Position numbers and translations under genes: made by a program. The notes below the pieces were generated by a model. It searched no databases. It was not told the DNA's origin and saw nothing but the letters and a program-made list of their open reading frames with translations. Source: Phycisphaerae bacterium (GTDB taxonomy: Bacteria > Planctomycetota > Phycisphaerae > UBA1845 > PWPN01). From it: a stretch of 64,000 nucleotides of DNA. Below, one piece after another: positions 46,161-53,653 of the stretch; the first letter of the stretch is position 1, and every line of letters starts with the position of its first letter. Location: positions 1 through 64,000 of the forward strand of contig JAUCQB010000254.1 in NCBI GenBank assembly GCA_030372985.1, written 5' to 3'.

Positions 46161-47672
46161 CTACACGCCCGGCCAAGGCATTAGACGACACTTACCGCTA
46201 CCCGGTTGCAGAATCTCAATCTGGCGTACGCGCTTCACGTGTCGTCGACGACTCAATTCCACCAGTGGTCGCCAGACCCGGCCGGTCAGTCGATGCCGGA
46301 TCACCCACGGCCACAGCCAATTGGCGCGCTTGTACAGATAGGACATCGCGAAGTAGGCCGCGGCCTGACCGACTCCATGGGGGCGGCGCCGCCAGATCGA
46401 TTGATGCGAGAAGAGGCGGCGATAGCACCAGGAGTAACCGGCCTCCAGTTCCTCCGGCGTCATATGCCAAGGTCGGAACACCGCGTGGGCCGTATCGTAC
46501 AGGCTCCAGTCCTTGTGCAGCAGCCGCCCCTCGGCCTCGTACTGCCGGAATTGCGGTGTTCCTGGATAGGGTGTCAGAATATGGAGAGTGGCGCACTCCA
46601 GGCGATTCTCCTCGATCCACGCGACCGTTTTCTCGAACACGTCCGGTTGGTCATGATCGAAACCCAGCACGAAGCTGCCGTTCACCTGGATCCCGCAATC
46701 GTGGAAGATACGCACTCGCCGGGGATAGTCTTCGACCGCGGGCGATTTCTTGCCTGCGGCAGCGATGTTCTCGCTATTCAGCGTTTCCAGGCCGACAAAC
46801 ACGCCGGTGCAACCGGCCAGGGCCATATCCCGCACCAGGGTCGGATCGTCACTGACGTCGAGCGTGACGGCTGCGCTCCAGATGATCTCCAGTGGCCGCA
46901 AGGCCCTGCACAGTCGTCGGAGATGCTCGGGTCTGGAACCGAGGTTGTTATCGGTGAACACGGCGTAAGGCTGACCGTCGGCACGGATTTCCTCCACGAC
47001 TTGCTCCACGTCTCTTGTCTGGAAAGGCATGTGCAAGCCGCCGGTTGCGAGGTAGCAGAAACCGCAGCGATTGTGACAGCCGCGAGTCGCGATGATGCTG
47101 GTGGTGGTCAAGAAGCATTCGTGGGGCAACAAATCCCGGCGAGGCGGCCGATCTTCGCGGTAAGGGCGGCGGTAGCTGCCCGCGTATCGTGGCCGCAGGG
47201 CGCCCGCTTCGACATCCCGCAGAATCTGCGGCCAGGTCTGCATTCCGTCTCCCAGCGAGATGACGTCGGCGTGTCTGGCCGCCTCATCCGGGCAGGACAT
47301 GACGTGCAGTCCCCCGAGAACCACCGTCGATCCCAGTCCTCGGTAGTACCTGGCCAGCTCATAGGCCCGCCGTGCGAAGGTCAGGTGCACGGTGATGCCC
47401 ACCACCTGAGGCGCCGGATCCGTCGGCGGCGAACCTTGCAGCAGGTTCTCATCCCAGTACCGCACCGTCCAATCGGCAGGCGTGGCCGCGGCGATGCTGG
47501 TCAGCGCCAACGTCGGCGTGAGTACGTGCTTCCCGAAACTGGCATGCGGATCTTTCCGGTAAAACGGGTTGATCAGCAGGGCGTGTCGCGGCCGAATCGG
47601 GCCCAAGTGCGGACAGGGATCAAGCGGCGGCGGGGAGAACATTTCCCGCCGTGCGCGGGCAGACAGCGGCAT
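46161..47672 (-). CDS. B12-binding-domain radical SAM protein
   Basis: A 503-residue enzyme with an N-terminal cobalamin-binding-like domain (HVMSCPDEAARHADVISLGDG) and a radical SAM core whose 4Fe-4S Cys triad is Cys199, Cys203, Cys206 in ATRGCHNRCGFCYLATGG. After it come VFTDNNLGSRPEHLRRLCRAL and ALAGCTGVFVGLETLNSENI. The C-terminus (about 400-500) resembles the DUF4070-type tail of hopanoid-modifying family members. It may methylate or rearrange a lipid or other unactivated carbon, but the substrate is unknown. ATG 47672 has GAGG about 9 bases upstream. Confidence 0.88.
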   Translation of the reverse strand: MPLSARARREMFSPPPLDPCPHLGPIRPRHALLINPFYRKDPHASFGKHVLTPTLALTSIAAATPADWTVRYWDENLLQGSPPTDPAPQVVGITVHLTFARRAYELARYYRGLGSTVVLGGLHVMSCPDEAARHADVISLGDGMQTWPQILRDVEAGALRPRYAGSYRRPYREDRPPRRDLLPHECFLTTTSIIATRGCHNRCGFCYLATGGLHMPFQTRDVEQVVEEIRADGQPYAVFTDNNLGSRPEHLRRLCRALRPLEIIWSAAVTLDVSDDPTLVRDMALAGCTGVFVGLETLNSENIAAAGKKSPAVEDYPRRVRIFHDCGIQVNGSFVLGFDHDQPDVFEKTVAWIEENRLECATLHILTPYPGTPQFRQYEAEGRLLHKDWSLYDTAHAVFRPWHMTPEELEAGYSWCYRRLFSHQSIWRRRPHGVGQAAAYFAMSYLYKRANWLWPWVIRHRLTGRVWRPLVELSRRRHVKRVRQIEILQPGSGKCRLMPWPGV

Positions 47673-47995
47673 GCCAGGTTACCTCGGCAAAGCGGGTCAT
47701 TCGGGCTTCCCCCATCTCAATGCGTCACCAAGCCGACTCCCCGCCAGCCTCATTCAAAGGAATTGAGATGGGTTCTCTTTCAGTTACGCCCGACGGTCGA
47801 GGCCGGTTCGCGGGTCTCACTGAATTCTTCTCCGCTGCCAGGCTGGAGTCAACCGGAATCGACTGATAACAGGGATTGGGAGGTTGATGGATCACCGGTC
47901 GATCGTCGCTCCCCCACCTCGCGGACGAGGTGGGGCACCCTTGGGGGTGCGCGGATGCTTTGTGCCCGACGGGCAAGTGCCTATGATGGGTCGTC
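47673..47995. other. Intergenic gap with REP-like hairpin
   Basis: No gene supported between the divergent radical SAM and Nudix genes. It contains a perfect 10-bp hairpin CCCCACCTCG-CGGA-CGAGGTGGGG at 47912-47935, followed by a smaller GCACCC/GGGTGC stem. Promoters must lie here but are not obvious. Confidence 0.55.
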
Positions 47996-48418
47996 ATGAG
48001 CGAGTCGCTTAGTGGTGTACAACATGGCGTGGTAGCGGTCATCGAGCGTGACGGCCGGTGGCTGATGATCCGGCGGGGCGAGGGGGTCATTGCGCCAGGG
48101 TACTGGTGTTTTCCGGGCGGGGGCATCGAGGCGGGCGAAACGGCCGAGCAAGCGCTCATCCGCGAGATCCGTGAAGAGATCGGGCTCGACGTGCGGCCGG
48201 AGCGGGTGATCTTCCGCTGGCAGCGCTCGGACGGCAAGCTGATGCTGCAATGGTGGCGGGCGTCACTCTCCGACGAGCAGCAGGAGCCGCAACCGTCACC
48301 GCACGAGGTGGCCGAGATCCGCTGGGTCACACTGACGGAACTGAAGACTCTGCGCCCGGCGCTGGAGAGCAATCGCATCTTTCTTGAGCACTTCGAGAAG
48401 GTAGAAGAAAGCTTTTAG
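47996..48418 (+). CDS. Nudix hydrolase
   Basis: A 140-residue pyrophosphohydrolase. The Nudix box GX5EX7REUXEEXGU is complete in GGGIEAGETAEQALIREIREEIGL. The family cleaves nucleoside diphosphates linked to other groups, such as oxidised dNTPs, NADH or ADP-ribose. The substrate cannot be told. It begins at ATG 47996 and runs directly into an AGCTNNN repeat at its 3' end (48409-48440), so the last residues KVEESF and the stop lie within that repeat. Confidence 0.92.
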   Translation: MSESLSGVQHGVVAVIERDGRWLMIRRGEGVIAPGYWCFPGGGIEAGETAEQALIREIREEIGLDVRPERVIFRWQRSDGKLMLQWWRASLSDEQQEPQPSPHEVAEIRWVTLTELKTLRPALESNRIFLEHFEKVEESF

Positions 48419-48440
48419 CTCTTAGCTGTTAGCTTTTAGC
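48409..48440. repeat. Heptanucleotide AGCTNNN repeat
   Basis: About four 7-base units built around TTAGC (with T, C, G or T between) run across the Nudix stop codon. The same repeat opens at 53405-53420 just after the Nif3 stop and, more loosely, at 23488-23521. Confidence 0.75.
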
Positions 48441-48480
48441 CGGGCGGTTGCGGGGGGCTGGACAGAGTTGGATCGCGCCT

Positions 48481-48540
48481 TCCTGACGAGCCGAGGGGTT
48501 TCCTGGCCTGAGCCTGTCGAAGGCATCCCCTCGGTCTTCG
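48481..48540 (+). repeat. Dispersed palindromic repeat, copy 1
   Basis: A 60-base element with outer stem GCCGAGGGG/CCCCTCGGT and inner GCCTGTCGAAGGC-like stem. The reverse complement of 61181-61240 matches it with one mismatch over about 57 bases; 53516-53574 is a diverged copy. Confidence 0.85.
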
Positions 48541-48704
48541 GGGAACGCGCCGTCAGAACCAGCGGCACAGAGTGCGTCCGTGACAAAATCCGCGGTCATC
48601 GTCGTGATTCTCCAGGGCAGCGGGAGACGCGAGCCGAGAACAGGCATTCGACGGGTGACAGGTTTACCTGAACGCGATCCGGCGGCCGACGCGAGGCGAA
48701 AACA

Positions 48705-48950
48705 GGCCGCTTCAGCGGCCTTTCCCGGCGGGCCAGTGGGCCAGCCGTTTGACGGCTGGTTCGCGGTCGGGCACTCGTTCTTCTTTCACTGTCTCCTCAC
48801 GGTGAGCCCGTTTCAACGGGCTTTTCTGCAAGCCCGTTGAAACGGGCTGGAATTGTGAAAAGGGAAAACGGGTGTGAGCCGCGAACCACCGGCCGTACAA
48901 CGGCCGGCCTATCAGCCCGCCTTCGGCGGGAAAACCCCCTGAAGGGGGTT
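48705..48950. repeat. Array of seven REP-like hairpins
   Basis: Hairpins at 48705-48720 (GGCCGC-TTCA-GCGGCC), 48741-48759 (CCAGCCGT/ACGGCTGG), 48805-48822 (AGCCCGTT/AACGGGCT, followed by TTTTCT), 48831-48848 (AGCCCGTT/AACGGGCT again), 48889-48907 (CCGGCCGT/ACGGCCGG), 48916-48930 (CCCGCC/GGCGGG) and 48933-48950 (AACCCCCT/AGGGGGTT). Each lacks coding potential. Confidence 0.85.
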
Positions 48951-49055
48951 GATTGCTCCCTCTCGTCTGTCTGCCACAACCCGCCGAGTATGTCACGGAC
49001 CCGCATGCAGTTGCCGGCTCGTCAAACTGTTGACGGTTCACGGACGGGGCGGCGA

Positions 49056-49679
49056 TTACGAATCCAATGACAGCAGCGGCAGCAGTTCGCTCAGCCGGTG
49101 GATGACGTGGTCGGCCTGGTCGGCGAAGTCGGGCGATTGGCCGTTGCCGTCCATGAGCACGGTGGTCGCGCCCGCGGCGTTGCCCGACATCAGGTCGAAG
49201 AGGTAGTCGCCGACCACCCAGGTTGCGGCCGGGTCGACCGCCAGCTTGCGGCAGATGGACAGAACAGGCTCCGGCGAGGGCTTGATCGGGCCGTCCTCGC
49301 GAGTATGGATGCAGCCGAAGCGGATGCCGTGCTTGGCCAGCACGATATCCACCGATCGGCGGCTGTTGCGGGTCAGCACGCCGAGCGGAATGCCCGCGCT
49401 GCGGATCGCATCGAGCACCGCCCGCGTGTCGTCCCAAAGCTCGCTTTCGTGGGCGGCCTTCTCCTCATGTTTGATCAGAATAGCCTCGCATCGGTCGCGC
49501 TGTTCGGGAGTCATTGTCTCCATGGCCTCCAGGATGGGCGTGCGAGGCTGCGTCGGCAGGCCGATTTCCCGTCGGATGGCGTCGAAATCGAAATACGGCA
49601 CGGTGAGCGTGCCGTCGAGATCAAAGATGACGGCGGCCACGCGAGCGTTGGCGGTGTTCTGGGGTTTGGAGGCCTTCAT
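49056..49679 (-). CDS. HAD-superfamily hydrolase (phosphoglycolate-phosphatase-like)
   Basis: A 207-residue phosphatase. HAD motif I is VIFDLDGTLT, motif II is LGVLTRNSR, motif III is IKPSPEPV (the Lys) and motif IV is WVVGDYLFDLMSGNAAG. The helical cap between motifs I and II (PILEAMETMTPEQRDRCEAI) is the C1 type of Gph-like enzymes. The substrate is not predictable from sequence. It stands alone between two repeat-filled gaps. Confidence 0.9.
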   Translation of the reverse strand: MKASKPQNTANARVAAVIFDLDGTLTVPYFDFDAIRREIGLPTQPRTPILEAMETMTPEQRDRCEAILIKHEEKAAHESELWDDTRAVLDAIRSAGIPLGVLTRNSRRSVDIVLAKHGIRFGCIHTREDGPIKPSPEPVLSICRKLAVDPAATWVVGDYLFDLMSGNAAGATTVLMDGNGQSPDFADQADHVIHRLSELLPLLSLDS

Positions 49680-50051
49680 ACAGGTGGTTTAGCTGGCAAA
49701 CCGGCGGGGGTCAAGCCGGCAGGCCTTGGACAGCAAGTGGATCTCCTGGCCAGGGACGGGCCTTATCCGTGTGCCACTGCTCTGTGAGCAGTGTTGAGGG
49801 TTTGACGCTGCTGATATAGCAGTGGCACGCGACGGCTCTTTCAGAACCGCGAGCGTAAGCGAGGGGCTAAGCAGTGAAGCGGCCGAGGACACGAGGGGGC
49901 CGCTCCCTGACGGTCGCGGTTCTGAATAGGGCTACCGCTCCCTCGCGGTCGCGGTTTCTGAAAGAGGCTCCCTGAGGAGATGGTCTTGGCTGGACCGCCG
50001 ATTGCAGTTATCTTTCGCCCGGAAATCGGCTGACGACATCGGGACACAGAC
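49680..50051. other. Repeat-rich intergenic gap
   Basis: No gene. It holds two GTGTGCCACTG-type palindromes (49769-49793 and 49806-49830) and the long palindrome at 49835-49968. Confidence 0.65.
49835..49968. repeat. Long imperfect palindrome
   Basis: The left arm (49835-49865, starting GCTCTTTCAGAACCGCGA) and the reverse complement of the right arm (49940-49968) match closely, and a third related segment lies at 49901-49925. It could fold as one long stem with a side hairpin. No frame is supported. Confidence 0.7.
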
Positions 50052-52262
50052 ATGGCTGTCACCAATGGCGACTTGATGCTCCAGACCATGGTTGCCGCCT
50101 TCGCGGCCGGCATCATGCTGATCGTCGTTTCACGTCGCTTTCAGTTGCCCGCGATAGTCTTGCTGCTATTGGGCGGATATGCGTGCGGCCCGCAGATACT
50201 GGGCATTGTACGGCCGGACTCGCTCGGAGGCGGCCTGGTCGTCATCGTCGAGCTGGCCGTGGGCCTGATCCTGTTCGACGGCGGCCTGACGCTCGACGTT
50301 CAGGGATACCGGCTGGCTTCCGGGCCGATCCGGCGTCTGCTGACGGCTGGCGTCGTTGTCACCTGGCTGGGAACAGCGGTGGCCATCGGTGTCATCTTCC
50401 CCGACGTGCCGATCTCAATCGCTCTGCTGGCAGGCAGCCTGGTGATTGTCACCGGTCCGACGGTGATCGGGCCGCTGCTCAAGCGAACCAAGGTCAACGC
50501 CCGGCTTCATCATATTCTTCATTGGGAAAGCGTGCTGATCGATCCCATCGGCGTATTCGTGGCCATTCTATGTTTCGAGTGGATCGGCGGTTTAGAGGGT
50601 GGTACTGCCGTCGCGCATTTCGCCATGCGTGTGTTCTGGGGATTGGTCGTGGGCATCGGCGGAGGACTGCTGGTACACCGGCTCCTTCATGGCGCGTTTG
50701 TCCCCGAGGAGCTGATCAACATCTCGGTTCTGGCGATGGCCGTCCTGATCTTCGGCCTTGGCGAGGTGGTCTTGTCCAAGTCGGGTTTGTTGTCGGTGAC
50801 GGTTGCCGGTTTTGTGATCGGGTTCAAGAACCCGCCCGAGCTGAAGCGGATCCGCCGGTTCAAAGCCGAGATCGCGGACCTGGCCATCGGGATCTTGTTC
50901 ATCCTTCTGGCCGCTCGGCTCAGGGGCGAGCAGTTCCTTGCCTTCGGGGCCGGCGGCGCGCTGGCAGTGGCGATCGTTATGTTCGTCATTCGCCCGCTGA
51001 ATGTGATGGTTTCGACCATCGGGCACGACGTATCGTGGAAGGAACAACTCTTCTTGTCGTGGATCGCCCCGCGTGGCATCGTGGCGGCGTCGATGGCGTC
51101 GCTCTTCTCGCTGCAGCTCGCGGACGCATTCGCGGACTCCGCGGCGTTCATCGAGACGTTCGTCTACTCGGTGATCGTGGGTATGGTGGTTCTGCAGGGC
51201 CTCACCGCCGGGCCGGTGGCCGGCCTGCTCAACGTCAAAGCCCCCGCTCCGATCGGCTGGATCATCGTCGGGGCCCATCGTCTGGGCCAAGAGGTGGCTC
51301 GCTTCGTCAGCGAGACCGCCCGTGCACGCGCGATCCTGGTGGATACTAACGCCAAGATGGTCTCGGAGGCCCGGCAAGAGGGCTTGCAGGCGATCGTCGC
51401 GGATGCTCGCGATCTGGATCTCATCGAGCGTGACGAGTTTCAGGGAATCGGCAATCTGCTGGCCCTCACCGACAACGAAGACCTCAACATGCTGCTCTGC
51501 CAGCGGTGGTCGGACGCATTCGGGCGGGCTCGCGTCTTCTTCTGGTCGCCGAGCGCGAACCGTCGCCCCGGCGAACGGCCGGGACAGGCGGTGTGGTCGC
51601 GATTGCCCAAGCCGTCCATCCTGAGTGCGGAGCTGGCCCGAAACGAGGCCGCGGCGGTGTTGGACACGTCTGCGGCCCCCGGCCGTCCTTCGCAAGGAAC
51701 GCCCATCGCGGCGTTCTACAAAAACCAGGTGAGCCTAACGCCGGCGGACTCGGCCCCCGCGGGCGCTGCGGAGGCCTACCCTCTGCTTGTGTTGCGGCGG
51801 GAGGCGGATTATCTGCGCAGGGGCTTGCGGCCTGAACTGGCGGTTCGATTGGACATTTCGGACCAAGAGGCGCTGTTCGAGGAACTGGTCTCGCGAATCG
51901 TCGAGGTCGAGCCGAAGGTGCCGCGCGACGCCGTGTTGAAGGAACTGATCGATCGCGAGCAGGCTTGGCCGACGGCTCTGGGACACGGCATTGCCGTTCC
52001 GCACTCTTATTGCCGGGCGCTGACGAGTCGCATCTGCGCGGTGGCTCAGATTCCGGAGGGCGTCGATTTCAAGGCGCCGGACGGCGAGAAGGTGCGTCTG
52101 GTCTTCTTGCTGCTGAGTCCGCAGGGTGATCCCGAAGGGCACCTGGCCACGATGGCTGAGATCGCTCGATTGGTCGGCGATCCTGAGGTGCGGGACTCGC
52201 TCCTGTCGGCCTCAAGCCCCGAGGATCTGCTGGCAAGGCTGCGAACGGCGGCGCCGGCGTGA
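50052..52262 (+). CDS. Na+/H+ antiporter fused to RCK/TrkA-N and PTS EIIA domains
   Basis: A 736-residue fusion. Residues about 10-390 form a CPA1-type antiporter with many helices and the ion-site text LIVELAVGLILFDGGL, VTGPTVIGPLL and WIAPRGIVAASMA. Residues about 403-500 are a TrkA-N/RCK Rossmann domain (IIVGAHRLGQEVARFV, ADARDLDLIERDEF). The last 150 residues are a fructose/Ntr-type EIIA with the phospho-His in TALGHGIAVPHSY and VRLVFLLLSPQGDP. Phosphate from the PTS enzyme I could reach this His and tune ion exchange. The protein is intact in all domains. Confidence 0.9.
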   Translation: MAVTNGDLMLQTMVAAFAAGIMLIVVSRRFQLPAIVLLLLGGYACGPQILGIVRPDSLGGGLVVIVELAVGLILFDGGLTLDVQGYRLASGPIRRLLTAGVVVTWLGTAVAIGVIFPDVPISIALLAGSLVIVTGPTVIGPLLKRTKVNARLHHILHWESVLIDPIGVFVAILCFEWIGGLEGGTAVAHFAMRVFWGLVVGIGGGLLVHRLLHGAFVPEELINISVLAMAVLIFGLGEVVLSKSGLLSVTVAGFVIGFKNPPELKRIRRFKAEIADLAIGILFILLAARLRGEQFLAFGAGGALAVAIVMFVIRPLNVMVSTIGHDVSWKEQLFLSWIAPRGIVAASMASLFSLQLADAFADSAAFIETFVYSVIVGMVVLQGLTAGPVAGLLNVKAPAPIGWIIVGAHRLGQEVARFVSETARARAILVDTNAKMVSEARQEGLQAIVADARDLDLIERDEFQGIGNLLALTDNEDLNMLLCQRWSDAFGRARVFFWSPSANRRPGERPGQAVWSRLPKPSILSAELARNEAAAVLDTSAAPGRPSQGTPIAAFYKNQVSLTPADSAPAGAAEAYPLLVLRREADYLRRGLRPELAVRLDISDQEALFEELVSRIVEVEPKVPRDAVLKELIDREQAWPTALGHGIAVPHSYCRALTSRICAVAQIPEGVDFKAPDGEKVRLVFLLLSPQGDPEGHLATMAEIARLVGDPEVRDSLLSASSPEDLLARLRTAAPA

Positions 52263-52276
52263 AGAGAGGATCGCAC

Positions 52277-53413
52277 ATGATGGCAAGAGGTGGCAAGCGC
52301 GTGACGGTGGGAGCCGTGACGGCGGCGATGGATCGGATCGCGCCGCCGGAGCTCGCGCAGTCGTGGGACAACGTCGGGCTGCTGGCAGGTGATCGGAGCG
52401 CGGCGTGCACACGCGTGTTGTTGTGCATCGACCTGACGCCGGCGGTGCTGGCCGAAGCGGTCGCGTCGCGGTGCGAGATGATCGTGAGTTATCACCCGCC
52501 GCTGTTCAAGCCGGTCAAACGAATTGTGGCGGACAGCGACGGGACGGAAGCGATCGTACACGAAGCGATCAGCCGCGGGATTGCGATCTACTCGCCGCAC
52601 ACAGCCTTGGATGCCGCCGAGGGCGGAGTCAACGATGTGCTCGCAGGTCTGTGTGGGCTGAAGGATGTCGGGCCGTTCGAGTACGTGTCCGTCGGGCGGC
52701 GCGAGTACAAGGTGGTGACGTTTGTGCCGCTCGCCCAGCTCGAAAAGGTCGCGTCCGCGATGTTCGCGGCCGGCGCCGGGCGGATCGGCGACTACGAGCA
52801 GTGCAGCTATCGCCTGCGCGGCGAGGGGACCTTCTTCGGCACCGAGAGCACCAACCCGCGGGTTGGCCGTAAGGGTCAATTGGAGCGCGTGGCCGAGACG
52901 CGGATCGAAATGGTCTGTGCGGAAAGGTGCCTGCCCGAAGTGATCGCCGCGTTGAAACGATCTCACCCTTATGAAGAGCCGGCGTTCGACATCTACCCGC
53001 TGACGCCGGAGCCGGAAATGGGGATTGGCCGCGTCGGAGTCCTTCCCCAAGGGACCACCTTGGGGAGCCTGGCGAAGCTGCTCAAGCGGGCGACGAAATC
53101 GCAGGTAATGATGACCGTCGGCGCCGCAAACACGAAGCTCCGCCGGGCCGCGGTGTGCGGCGGCTCGGCCGGGCGATTGCCGCTGGAGATGCCGCGAGCG
53201 GCCGCGTGCGACGTCATCGTCACCGGCGAGATCCGGCATCACGATGCGCTGTCAATTCTCCGCGCTGGCAAGACGGCCATCGCTCTGGGTCACTGGGAAA
53301 GCGAACGCCCCGCCCTGGTCCCGCTGGCGCACCGGTTGAGGAGGACCGTCGGATCGATCGCCGTGGTGGTAAGCCGCAAGGACACGCCGCCGTTCCAATC
53401 TGGAAGCTTTTAG
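52277..53413 (+). CDS. Nif3-like dinuclear metal protein (YqfO type)
   Basis: A 378-residue NIF3 family protein. The metal-site motifs are present: SWDNVGLL, VSYHPPLFKPVKR, IYSPHTALDAAEGGVNDVLA at the start and ALGHWESERPAL at the end. The central insert (HPYEEPAFDIYPL) is the PII-like domain of YqfO. The biochemical role is not firmly known; some are linked to GTP cyclohydrolase-type or metal functions. ATG 52277 has AGAGGA 6 bases upstream; an overlapping GTG at 52259 would couple it to the antiporter. Its stop is followed at once by an AGCTNNN repeat. Confidence 0.92.
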   Translation: MMARGGKRVTVGAVTAAMDRIAPPELAQSWDNVGLLAGDRSAACTRVLLCIDLTPAVLAEAVASRCEMIVSYHPPLFKPVKRIVADSDGTEAIVHEAISRGIAIYSPHTALDAAEGGVNDVLAGLCGLKDVGPFEYVSVGRREYKVVTFVPLAQLEKVASAMFAAGAGRIGDYEQCSYRLRGEGTFFGTESTNPRVGRKGQLERVAETRIEMVCAERCLPEVIAALKRSHPYEEPAFDIYPLTPEPEMGIGRVGVLPQGTTLGSLAKLLKRATKSQVMMTVGAANTKLRRAAVCGGSAGRLPLEMPRAAACDVIVTGEIRHHDALSILRAGKTAIALGHWESERPALVPLAHRLRRTVGSIAVVVSRKDTPPFQSGSF

Positions 53414-53420
53414 CTCTTAG
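53405..53420. repeat. AGCTTTTAGCTCTTAGC repeat at the Nif3 gene end
   Basis: AGCTTTTAGCTCTTAGC is identical to part of the repeat at 48409-48440 and, as there, overlaps the stop of a plus-strand gene. Confidence 0.7.
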
Positions 53421-53515
53421 CGACCGCTGTACGGGACAACGGCTGCGATACCGGCGTTGACTCGTTGGCCAAAGAAGGGTTCCAGACGTACGGTCCGCGC
53501 TCGCGGACCATTTTG

Positions 53516-53574
53516 CTTGACGAGCCGGTGGCTTTCTTGGACTGAGCTTGCCGAAGCCATGCCACCGGTCCTTC
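53516..53574 (+). repeat. Dispersed palindromic repeat, copy 2 (diverged)
   Basis: The element starting CTTGACGAGCC and ending TCCTT aligns with 48481-48540. Its outer stem is GCCGGTGGC/GCCACCGGT instead of GCCGAGGGG/CCCCTCGGT; the changes on the two arms compensate. Confidence 0.78.
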
Positions 53575-53653
53575 TGAGCCTGCGGACCTCGATCTGCAAT
53601 CTCAAATCTCCAATTTCAAATCCCATGGTCCGCCGGGGCGGACCCTGCCGAGC

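Larger units (their letters stand above)
48419..49055. other. Repeat-rich intergenic region
   Basis: A 637-base gap without genes. It holds a copy of the FDRLR repeat (48481-48540) and seven consecutive hairpins (48705-48950), described separately. No coding frame is credible. Confidence 0.7.

Noticed and set aside
46206-47999. 597-residue plus-strand frame opposite the radical SAM gene
   Set aside because: Antisense shadow of a gene with a clear Cys triad.
48705-48950. CRISPR array
   Set aside because: The repeats are palindromes of differing sequence without constant spacers or leader, and no cas gene is near.
50592-51695. 367-residue minus-strand frame opposite the antiporter
   Set aside because: Arg/Gln-rich shadow with no start signal.
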